From Serripes groenlandicus (Eukaryota; Mollusca; Bivalvia; Cardiida; Cardiidae), in assembly GCA_031761405.1 (NCBI GenBank), contig JASEVX010000007.1, positions 41,557,775-41,621,774 on the forward strand: a stretch of DNA of 64,000 nucleotides, in the 5' to 3' direction. Position numbers and translations under genes: made by a program. Of the stretch, positions 50,231 through 61,600 are shown piece after piece (position 1 is the stretch's first letter; each line of letters opens with the position of its first letter). Under the pieces are notes generated by a model. The model had not been told where the DNA came from. It did not search any database and saw nothing but the letters and a program-made list of their open reading frames with translations.

Positions 50231-50372
50231 ATCAGCAAAATATGTGACTAGATGTCTTCCCGATAAACGAGACCTTGTACACGAGTATACACGAGTTTAC
50301 AATCAGCAACATATGTGACTAAATGTCTTTCCGATGAACTAGACTTTTACACGAGTATACACGAGTTTACCA
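50231..50372 (+). repeat. ~67-bp tandem duplication
   Basis: Two copies share aatcagcaa, atatgtgacta, atgtctt and acacgagtatacacgagttt. Confidence 0.75.
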
Positions 50373-50423
50373 AAGCGCTACAAGATGTATCTCAGACCGC
50401 TTCCAGACCGCCTGGCTTCTCGA

Positions 50424-50466
50424 GCGCTACACGGATTTTTTTGACATGTCAACAAAATCCGTGTAG
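50424..50466. repeat. Hairpin-forming inverted repeat
   Basis: ctacacggatttt and aaaatccgtgtag pair as 13-bp arms around a short palindromic centre (tgacatgtca). Confidence 0.7.
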
Positions 50467-50548
50467 AAACCCGACCGCTACCGACCAAGGTTGACCGCGG
50501 GACCTCCCGGTATACCGAGGGACATCATTTCACGACCGCATGACCGCT

Positions 50549-50815
50549 TGATCGAGGTACTCAGATCGGCGGTGAGAACGCCCCATAACCTATATTTATA
50601 TAGCTTACACAAGTTGGTCTTGGTGGGTCGTACGTACGTCGTAGGTAATACGTAATATCGTGGTCGAAATTAACATTCAGAGTTTGATCGAGGTACTCAG
50701 ATCGGCGGTGAGAACGCCCCATAACCTATATTTATATATCTTACAAAAGTTGGTCTTGATGGGTCGTACGTACGTCGTAGGTAATACGTAATAACGTGGT
50801 CGGAATTAACATCGT
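50549..50815 (+). repeat. 135-bp tandem duplication
   Basis: Two near-identical copies start at 50549 and 50684 (ttgatcgaggtactcagatc). Each contains gtacgtacgtcgtaggtaat. The first ~35 bp are also the inverted repeat found at 49817. Confidence 0.85.
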
Positions 50816-50897
50816 AGCAAGTCATAGTAGATAATGATAGAGCGTAACATAGTCTTGATTGGTCGTGACACGTCGTAATGGCGTCGAACGAATGTGT

Positions 50898-50930
50898 TAC
50901 GATCCATCACGACCATCGTGATGGATCGTA
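50898..50930. repeat. Perfect 15-bp-arm palindrome
   Basis: tacgatccatcacga and tcgtgatggatcgta are separated by cca. Confidence 0.85.
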
Positions 50931-51099
50931 GAAAAGTGGTACAACTTTCCACGATGGCGCTACGACCGTCGTAGAAATGCCTTAACAGTGTCGAGGTAGC
51001 TCTTTCTTTTGTCGTGTTACGACCAACGCATAGTCATAAGACTATGTCACAAATGCATAATTATACAGCGACAGAAGGGCACTGCTACCCAATAGAAAT

Positions 51100-51745
51100 A
51101 GAAGATACTGGGTCAAGCCCTGGATATCCAGAAGAAAGCAGCTCGGCCAGTATGACATATTAATGAGGGAGCTGAGAGAAGAAGGTCCAGAATATTTCAT
51201 CAACTACATGGGGCTGCCTATGGTATTGTACGATGAAGTTATTACTCGATCTCACCCCGCATCACCAAACAAGATACCTGGTGGAGGCAAGCTCTTATTC
51301 CAGGACTGAAGTTTGCCTGTTAGAGGAGCATAACGTGGGACATTAGGGTTCCTAGTAACACCACGTCAATGTTTGTTCCTGAAGTATGTAACCTGCCTGC
51401 CTGTCCAACTTCCCCTGCGAATTGGAATGACATGGATAATGAATGCAGATGGAACGTCCCACATGCGTTGCATTGGACGTAAAGTACGTTGCGTGAAACT
51501 GCCCACGAAAAACCTGATGCTCTAATAATCATAACAACGATGGCTTCTTCTCCATAGTCCTGATGGCCGTCGTAGATGCGGACTATAAATTTATCTGGCT
51601 TGATGTTGGACCAGATGGAGCAGCTTCAGACGCACAAATATACAGCGAGTGTGACCTAAAAGAATTCCTGCAGAATAAGACCATTGGCTTTCCTGATCCT
51701 AAGCCACTTCCTAGATATGACAGAAAGTCAGGGAATAATACGTGA
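51100..51745 (+). pseudogene. PIF/Harbinger-like transposase relic
   Basis: Successive frames carry family hallmarks. YWVKPWISRR and QYDILMRELREEGPEYF are followed by YMGLPMVLYDEVITR, then after a frameshift PRITKQDTWWRQALIPGLK and a stop. Further on come RWNVPHALHW and GFFSIVLMAVVDADYKFIW, then LDVGPDGAASDAQIYSE. Known: these match the HARBI1-like DDE_Tnp_4 transposase layout. Frameshifts and stops interrupt it, and the usual DGKH catalytic segment is damaged, so it is inactive. Partner Myb-like gene not seen. Confidence 0.75.
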
Positions 51746-52439
51746 AACGGTTTCCTAACGGAAGTCTTACGTCACCGTCGGTTCAGTGTCTTGTCACTGT
51801 CCGATCTCTGTCGGATCTTATTCGGGAGAAACGGGACAATATGGACATATTCGGTCGTTTTTTACCATGCTAAAGATACAAATCGGATCAGAATCTGATT
51901 GGGAATTGGATTATCGGGACGATCTCGGCTGGAAACGGTAATATCGGGACGTTTCCTTAACAATATGTGATTGTTATCGTGATTAAATAAATGTTTTTAC
52001 AAATGTTGAAAAAGCTGAATTTTCAGCCATGAATCACAGGATCTTGATCACACTTTTGACAAATGTTATTCGGGAATGGTCCTATCAAGGACGGCAGTAC
52101 AAAACCTGAATGTGTGACTGAGGCTTAAGGAACTGACCACCGTCGTCGTAGGTCTTAAGAAAGGTCGTGCAGGGGGCTTAATGCGGTGTTAACACAGTGC
52201 CGAGTATGGCTCCCGTTTGAGTTCATACAGCGCTACTACACGACCAGTGACAAAGTCGGATTACTATCCTTAATAATCTGGATTGTCCTAGCATTGTCTG
52301 AACATGGTCGTATACGTTCGTAACAGAGTCATACGGATCGTGAATAGTCAAGAGAGGTCGACAAAGCAGTCCCGACAGTTAGGTGCGTCCCGTAACATTC
52401 GGGAAACTCAGCCGATTTTGTCTAGTCGGATTATAGTCT

Positions 52440-55384
52440 ATAATCTATATCAAGATGTCGAAAATTAGGGATGTTCACAATATCTTTTAAATCAGAAAGC
52501 GGTAAGTTTTGAAAAGCGATATTCGTCTGTGCTTTATTTTTTAAACAGGATCGATAATTTTGCACAATTTTTGAAAAAAACCTTGAATATGTTGTTCGAT
52601 TGATTTTAACTTAATTTTATATACAATGTAATTATATGCTTAATTATTTTCAAGCAAAAGACTATTTTGTTGATGCTTTCATCTTATAAAATGAAAAGAA
52701 CAAGAACGCTTCATACGTTTGATAAATTTTATCTCACTTGACATGTTCGTATCACTTTCTTACTCTGATGCTCACTTTGTTTGACTGACAATGTTGGAAA
52801 ATAGGACTTATCAGAAAGGGTACGAGCAAACATTTCGCTTTACCAGATGCGATCATGAAATATTCCGAATTGTTAATATTGCAGTGCTGATAATTTCCTA
52901 ATCTTCACATGGCGTAACAAATAATTAAATTTAATTGACGTTTAATTATCAAGTTCAAGTTCAAGTTCAAAAACATTAATTAGCATAAAAACATGAACAG
53001 AGCTTACGATGTATATTAAACTGCAACGCATCAATCTTGAAGCACCCATATATATTGTGCTATCGACAAGTACTGATTAAAGGATGTAATTTGATTGGTC
53101 GATTCAGAAAGCCCATGACCGAATGCTCGATGCGTTTATGCAATTTGAATACGTCCAATGTCTTATTATATCTTTCATTATTATGACATAAAGAACGAAA
53201 CGTTGACAGAATATTTTCCTATACTTTACAGATCGGTTTTAAAGATAAAGATCCATATTTGGTTACAAACTGTAGATGAGCCGAGGTACATGTATCTGAT
53301 CGAATATATGTATTTTTCGCCTTTTGCATATATCTGACAGGACGTTGGATCAAGCTATTAGCACTTTACCCAAAGCATGTTGGCATTGGTTTCGCTGCCC
53401 TCAGCTTGAGCAATTCTTTCTGTTGCCATCATGTTTGCAACTCTTTTAAATAGCCATATTTTCATTGATGGTTTGTGCGTATGATGTTTATCTATAACAG
53501 AAATAAGTTCAGCAAAAACATAACATTGAGCGTTTCAGCTATGCTGAATACTGTTATAAATATAATCCGTGCATCTTATTCGAATGTAAAGTTACCAACA
53601 CATGATAAAGCCAGAGCCACCATATATCACTAACGACTAGCGATTCATCAACAAGTGGATTAGTGCATTCTCTCACACTTGCATCTACATCACATGGCAC
53701 AATATTACCAACGAGTAGCGATTCATCAACAAGTGGATTAGTGTATTTTTTGTCACACTTGCATCTACAGCACATGGCACGTTATCACATCCATTCACAT
53801 ATATTTTCAATTGTTTGTTTGTACCATGGTGTTTTACGACGATTTCAACCATGTTTCAGTTTTATCAGGGCCTGCCTGTGTACGTTGTCAGTACTACTGG
53901 TCCATTTATCCTGACACCAGTGAGTCGGTCGTACTTCTAACCCTACACTCCTGAGCGCTAATAAGGGGAATGGTTCATTTATCACCACAAATCGACTTAT
54001 CTGCAGACGACTTTTAGGTGGTTGAGTATACCCTGGAGTGTTTCAAGTCATGAATATGTTCCCGGTACTTTTTATAATGTTAACTACCAGTCATTATGAT
54101 AATAGTAATAACTGTAGAGCAAGACTTTCCGGATAGAATAAATGATATTGTTAAACGAATACAAATTGTAGAGAATATGCGATCAGAGTAGATCAAGATT
54201 AGTAGTCAATTTCAAGCAATCTGGTCCGAATCTGTCCATGTGAATATATAACCAGAAAAGCTTACAGTAAGTTTTAATTGACAGTTTACCTTTGACAATT
54301 AGAGCCTGGATGCGCACACCTATCACTATCTACACATATTCAAAAAACGTAAACGTTGGTTTTCCTGGAACATAGCTCATTAGTTAATAAATACGAAATG
54401 AAAACGAGAAAATATAATATATAAATGAAATGTATTAATCTTGGTTATATTTTCTGTTTTTTTAACAAACTAATATTATTACAACAACTATATCAAAATG
54501 AAAACGGAAGTTGTGATGTAGACATGAAACGACAGACACGCTATAGTCAACACAAAACAAAGTTATCTAAATTCAAAGGGAAATAATTCTGGTACAAGAC
54601 ACGGGTGATCAACTTACTCGTGAACCATACATTGTTAAAAGGAAAGCAGCGAACGCTATTGAGACCAAATTTTTAATTCAAGGACCCAAGCAAAGGTCAT
54701 CTGGTATACGTACGTGGTTCATAACAAAGTATTTACAAATGCTCGTTTAATGTGCTGAACTCCAGATTATAGATAGTATAGTCAAAGTTTTAAAACTGTT
54801 CAAAAGTTGTGTTGATATATTAGAATCATAATTGTGGGATAAAGTAAGAGCAATAATTTCACTTTCCAGTAAAGTAAGTATCTAAATATTGATCGATTTT
54901 GCTTCATTCTTACTTGGTAGACATACCCAGTAAGTCAAATCTTGTACATTTTCATGACTTATTATTGACTGTTTTTCAACATTTACTGCCAAAATAGTTT
55001 TGAACTATTGATTACTTACTTTAACGCTATTGAAAAAGAAGCCTCTCCAAATTCAAAAATGAAAAATCTCCTTTCATATAGACATTTTGCAAGATACAAT
55101 ATTCAAATAAAATAGGGTAAGAAAAACACAATGAAAGCAACTAAGAATTACTGCTGTAAGATTCGTGTGAAATATGTTCTTCGCTTCACAAAAGTAGAAC
55201 AAAATAAACAAAACGTTTCAAAATTCTTCGAAGCAAAGATGAACTACAATATTATCATTAACTAGAATTTGAATATATACGAAAAACAAATTAATGATGG
55301 AAGAAAAACAAAATAAAAGTCATCGGAAAACGTCTGCTGTAATAAACACGTGAACTACGTATTTTTTTAGCGTTTCTCAAAATT
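52440..55384. other. Intergenic sequence before the convergent gene
   Basis: Mostly AT-rich with no supportable gene. A hexanucleotide run (caagtt)n lies near 52952, a degenerate MITE family A relic may lie at 53340-53540, and an inverted SINE core fragment at about 53885-53985 (actggtccatttatcctgac). Confidence 0.45.
53639..53779 (+). repeat. 78-bp tandem duplication
   Basis: Two copies of agcgattcatcaacaagtgg, continuing attagtg and cacacttgcatctaca to cacatggcac, start at 53639 and 53717. Confidence 0.85.
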
Positions 55385-55609
55385 TCAGTTCGGCTTGTTC
55401 TGGACTCTTTTCACACTATTCTGCCGTGTGTTGTTCATCCTAAATCGCTTGATTATGATATACAGAACAAGGCAGATAACATAAACCCAAGTGATTCCTC
55501 CAGCCCCGTACGCTGCGTGTTGGAGAAATTTCGCCGTGGATATCTCGGTGTTCTTTTCGACTTTCATTGGACACGCACAGTTTTCTTTTTCGTCTTTAAT
55601 CAACCTTAT
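55385..55609 (-). CDS. Terminal transmembrane exon'
   Basis: The exon is 225 nt, phase 0 after ttccag, ending TGA. It encodes 74 residues with juxtamembrane C-x-C (NCACP), STAKFLQHAAYGAGG, the hydrophobic core VICLVLYIII and a basic tail. It is shorter than its partner, which has an extra basic stretch (RIQLIKRRPKM). Confidence 0.9.
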   Translation of the reverse strand: MRLIKDEKENCACPMKVEKNTEISTAKFLQHAAYGAGGITWVYVICLVLYIIIKRFRMNNTRQNSVKRVQNKPN

Positions 55610-58600
55610 CTGGAAAAAAGCAAAGATGCTTTCAGTAGAGTGTGTTGCTGATGTTTGGCCTAAGTCACATGAATACTGACATTTCGAGGTTCTAAAATGA
55701 ATGTTTAGTACACTATAGCTGCATACTTAAATGCTGGTATGTTATCATACTGTGTTTTCACTACCTTTACTGAGGCCCATGCGAATCTTGATCTTTACTT
55801 GTCGAAAAGTCGGTTAATGTGATACGTAGAGTAAAAACAATCATTTCATGACCAATTCAGTAACAGCGGCATGTCAATATGCACGAGGCATATACTATTA
55901 TTGCGTACAATGTATTGTTTTTTAAAGTAAATCAAAACAAAATATCTGTTAGATTCCGAAAATAAACTAATTGCAGAATATATACAAAGAATCACTGAGG
56001 TGTATGTTATTGTTAGGATTTGTATTATTACAGTGTAAGTCTATGACATCTGTTCAATCTGGATGAGTCTGTCGGATATCATAATACAGTCGATTCGCTA
56101 AATTTCAAAGTGTTTTGATTAGTTAAATTTAAACAATACAAATTTACTTAAAATCGCAACGTATATCACAATCCCTTATTAATAGTTTACGCAAAGTGTT
56201 TATTAATGTTTTAAGTAATAGATTATCGACATGGGTTGAACGTAACAACTTGACAAAAGAAGCACAAGCAGGTTTTCGTAAAAGTTATAGTATTACAGAC
56301 AACATTTTTGCACTTCAATCTCTTTGTCAAAAGTATCTCTCAAAGAAATGTGGTAGATTTTATTGTTTGTGTATAGACTTTAAAAAAGCTTTTGATTATG
56401 TTTACCTAACCAAGCTTTGAGATTCAATCACAAAGGGGGAGTATTAATGGAAATTTTTGAACATATTTCAATCAATGTACCAGCAACTTGGTTTTAGAGT
56501 TTAAATTGATGACGTTCTGTTATCACAAATTAAATGTGAAAATGGCACGAAACATGGTTGTGGGAGTTCCCCGATCCTGTTAACTCTGTTTATAAATGAC
56601 TTTATTGAATATTTACGATAAGAATGTATTAACGGTGTATTGAAGATATTTGTGCCCTCCTATTTGCAGACGACGTTTCTTCTGTCTCAGACACTATATT
56701 TTATTTACAGAAATAACTAAATGAGAAACATTAATATTGTCTATCAGTTGGAATGAAATTAAATCCAGATAAAACGAAATTAACAGTTTTCCGAAATGAT
56801 GGTGTTTTAAAAGTATGGAAAAATCGTATCATGATGGCAATGAAGTTAAAACTGTTTTATAATATAAATATTTAGGTTCCATGTTAACGTCTCGGCTTTG
56901 TAGGACAACAAGTAAAACACAACAAGCAAATCAAGCAAAAAAAGGCTTGTTTTAGCATATATTGATCGCAAAACAAATCTGGATATTTTAATCCGAAAGA
57001 TGCTTTTTAATTGTTTGATGATATGATAACAACTATTCTCTGTTTTGATTCCAACATTTTGAGTTATGAATATATTCACGTCATAGAAAAAGTGCACATT
57101 GATATTTGTAAACGCATCTGATACTGCTGATGTTTTCGCCGTAAGTGAATGCGGTACATATCCCATTTCTGTTACGTATATGATAGAGTGTATTAAATAC
57201 TGGATAAAACTTACAGAAATGCCTACAATAAGATATCCTAAACAATGCTACCATATGCTTAGAAGGCTAGATGAAAATAGCTGAAAGATATGGGCATCTA
57301 AAATTAAACATTTGTTATATGTGCATGTCTTTGGGTACGTATGGATAAATGACGGTGTTGAAATTTGCAGTCAATTGTTAAAGTGGTTTAAACACCATCT
57401 TCTAGATTGCTTTCTCCAAATCCTCCAGCAAATGATCAGAGATTCACCTAAGATTCAAAATATTATCAACACTTTAAATCTATTTTAAATGTAGAAATGT
57501 ATCTTTCCATGAATATCTCATATTATATCGTCGCATATTGTCAACTTTTAAATGTTCTAGTCATTGTTTAAATGTTGAAAAGGGCAGACATCAAGAGATT
57601 GATTATTGCTTGAGATTCAGTTAAATTGGTCTTGGTAAAAACTGCTATGTTGTTGAGGATAAATTTCACTTTTTGTTACTATGTCCATTTAACAATGAAC
57701 TTTGGCTTTTTTATTTCCAAGAAGTCTGGACAAACTCATACCAAACTACACGGTTGTTTTATGACATTATGAGTGAATGTAGACCCACATATATAAAATC
57801 ACTGTTAAAATATATAATTGAGGCATTACAAACCAGAAATTTACTTTTAGATGAACAGGTCTCAAATTAAATCGTATGTGTCGTATACAAATTATTTCTA
57901 TATTTGAATATCTTCAAAAAGTTTATGATGTAACTTCAATGAATTTATTATGTACATGTAAACTATCTATAATAGGCCAGAGGCCTTCAAATACTGAAAA
58001 AAATATTTGTATTTGTATAATACAGTAATACAGTGAAAATACTTACAGAACGTTTGTGAGCTGAAATAAATAAAATAATATCGATTCAAATATAAATAAA
58101 ATAATGTTTACAATAGTGTCTAAGGTCTTTGGAAAAGCGACTGGACATGATATGACGTTTTATTAACTGCTTTTATTTCATTCATACTACATACTTTTGA
58201 TTAATAAAATTGTAGATGTTGTAAATTGTTGATAATGATGTAATCTTGTAACAGTGGCGTCATCATCAAATTATGTTTCTCTAATGTCTCAATGTCTCAA
58301 AAACAATATTGTAAAAGTTGCTGAAGGTGATTCATATTGTAAACGGAGAAACGTTCATTAGTTTAGTCGCAATGAGCGTTTTGTCGCAAAGGAATTGAAT
58401 GGTGGTTCATTTAGATCATATATTTCAAACAATGCACTGGGAACACACATTATTTAGAATTCAGCTTAATACCATACCCTTATTTATCTAAAAATGAGAA
58501 AAGTGAATCAACCTAAAAGAAACAATTATTTTTGTAGTTTAGGTACGTATATATTAAGCAGATTCCAAGGACATTTAAACAACGAACTACGTAATGTGTC

Positions 58601-61600
58601 GATCCTAGTGCCAGTGTACCAGTCCCAGAATTGTGCTTATGTATCCAATCCTTTAAGAACGGACAGGGTTAGATTGATATTGACAAGTACTATTACCTAT
58701 GTGATACGTGTTTCCAGAATAGCCTGCATGACAATGACAAACAGCGGGGTCTACGTGTCCGTCACAAAAGCCATGCTTTTCACACTTAACTACTTGACAG
58801 CCTAAATTTACTGAAATAACGACTCGGGATAAAATAACATGCACATCATAGTAATCTAAATACTGATATATTGTTAGCCGAATTATACTTACATGTACAA
58901 TAGCATCGCCGCATTAAAGAGACATTTCTACTATTTCTTGTTCTTAAAACATTACGAACAGGAATAGTCTAAGTAGTTTAACTTTCACTCATGTAAGTTG
59001 GAAGTGGAGGTAGTTACTCGAGTTGATCGATAGAAAGTGTTCATTTTTGCTAATAGTTATATCCTTAAACTATTGTATGTCTAGCAATAATTTACACTTT
59101 CGCAATCGCAGTTATTTCTTCAATAACTCAATAAACTTAGTGGTCCTCTGATTAAATAGGAAGAACTCAAGTATTTTAACATAGTGCACATCGGAGCACT
59201 TTTGAGGGTTACAATTTCAGTTCACTTTCAAGTAAACAGGATCAAAAACATATATGTGTGTTACTCGTTCTCGTCTTCTCCAGTCAGTATAGACTAAATA
59301 ATTGTGAAACATGCCAGACTTTGTCTAAAACAATATAATTGCATAAATGCAGACGAACGCTGAAGGCTCTCGCAAGAATCTTTGCCCGAGTCTTCACTGT
59401 TTGTTATAACAAGACGGCTTTTTCGCCTGACGTGGACAATCCCTTTTTCATACCCACCTCTGTTAAAATCAGCCTTCAGTTTGTAACATCTCTTCTCTCC
59501 AGCAACATTCGATCTGTAAATTAGAAAATATTGATATATTGTTAACCGTTTTCTGTCTTCAAAAAATAATGATAGTCAAGTACTAATTTTTCATTATTTA
59601 AAATCATTTATTCGTTGGTGTATTAATGATTGAAAACTGTAGACTACACAATGATAAATCAGGTCCAACTCTTCTCAAACATGGTTAACGCCATAAAAAG
59701 AGACAATACACAAGGAATGACATTTATAAGTTATTCCTTTACAACGCCATGATACTGTAACGCATGACATAGCTATTTCCGAAAAAGGATCTCAGGTGCA
59801 ATAATACGCCAGATTAGTGACACACTTCGAAAAATTCAATTATGTGGACTACTTCTTTTAACAGCACACAATGTAACTGACTAACTGCCCTTTATTATGT
59901 GTATCCATAAGCGTCAAGCAAGGTGAAAACCGATTCAAAGATTATTAAATACTAACAGTGTAGTGACTGCTTCAACACAGAATTCCACGTCTTTATCCAG
60001 AATGAAGACTATGTCAAAGCTGCAAAACTGATGGTCTTTAGAACCCATTTTACACGGTTCACATTGGGAATAGGTGTGGTATCTTGCTACTTCTGGTGGT
60101 GTTAGTACCATCTTTACACTGCAAGATAATTCAATGTTTCTCATCTGATCCGTCATTCATTATTTCATTTATATTGTTGATTTTGAAAACTTGCCATGTA
60201 ATTGTGTTTGTTTTTAAACGAAAATGTAATAGTGTAAATGTTGAAACGTAACTAATGAAAATGTATTTGCTTTTCTCGTAAATGTATATATATGCTCAAT
60301 TTGTTTTATCGTCATATACATATGTTTATGGCAATGTAACAATAAAAGTTAGAAGTCGATTGAAAAGAGGAACATTTATTTATCAAAAGAAATTAAAACA
60401 ACCTACTCACCACTCCTGACTGATATATTTTTCACCGGGTGTAGCGTTTAACAACAGATGGCATGTTTCATCCACTTTACACATTAGTTCAGAATTTGGC
60501 GGAACACTGGCCTCTACAAAATGGGGCGTTTGCTTGTCAATAGAAAAATATAGAATGCAAAACGGCTGTCTGACACGGAATTTTTAAGAATAATAAATTG
60601 TTTGTTTCGTATTCATCGTACTAATACAAATAGTCCACTTTTCTGTTATATAGCATCTAAACTAAAATAAGTTTCAAAAGTTTCAGTCCTTTTTCCAAAA
60701 GTCCGTTTAATGAATGTAAGCTTAAAGATTAACAGTGGTTGCTAAAGTAGTATTTACTTATTCTAAATATTATCAGTTAGCATTAGAAATGACATGGGCG
60801 GTGCGCATGTACTGTTAATTACAGAGAAAGTAGCTGTACGTGGTCAAGTTCGACGACTGATATACTTTATGAATTAGAGAAATACCAGTTCAGTGTCATG
60901 AGTGATTGTCCAGCAACTTTTCAATAGAAAACGAGCGATGCTCCAGGAAAACCAGGATTAAAATAATTGTAACACATGTCGAAACATAATTCTGCCTCAA
61001 TATGCATTCTAACTGAAGAATCTAATGGATAATGTTTAACATACGTTCATTGGAACATTTTATGACTAATTGGAGAACGGTCGATGGCTAGATAAGAATG
61101 CGCAGATGTGCTGGTTGATCTGGATCTACACTGCTCACAAATGTCTTACGGTTCCCTATGCAATGTTCTTACCCAATGTGTAGCTAAACAGTATAATTAC
61201 GCGTATTTAGTAACATCTTACTATTCAAATATGTTTGAGTTGCTTAACATTGGAAAAAAAGATTAACAATTACCATATTAAAAACGTAGATAATTCTAAT
61301 ATAGGTAAAAGCAATAAAACGAATGCAGGTATTTGACTAGATTAGGTATATTAAACTATTACCTTGTCATTGTACAATGTCGATGTGCCTGCAAATAAAC
61401 AATAAACATATAATTATAATAATTATATGTACAGAAACTATCTATTAGACCATAAGCTTATGGAACCTACTATATGATAAAAAGTTTGGGAGAAAAGAAA
61501 CGCTTTAAATCAGAGATCATTCATATTTTCAGAAAGTATTAAATGTACTATAAGGACTTATTACAACATGCATATATGAACGAGATAAATGTTTCACACC

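Larger units (their letters stand above)
49817..50585. repeat. Inverted-repeat-bounded segment
   Basis: tggcgttctcaccgccgatc at 49817, continuing tgagtacctc, is inverted at about 50553-50585 (gaggtactcagatcggcggt followed by gagaacgcc). The bounded span is about 770 bp with no clear coding content. Confidence 0.65.
48960..52440. mobile_element. GC-richer island of repeats around a Harbinger-like transposase relic
   Basis: Composition changes sharply from the AT-rich surroundings, with many CG dinucleotides and recurring words such as cggcaa, gacctctacc and gtcgta. It holds inverted and direct repeats (49817-50810), hairpins and a broken transposase. It is probably one or more nested DNA transposons; ends and target-site duplications were not resolved. 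Confidence 0.5.
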
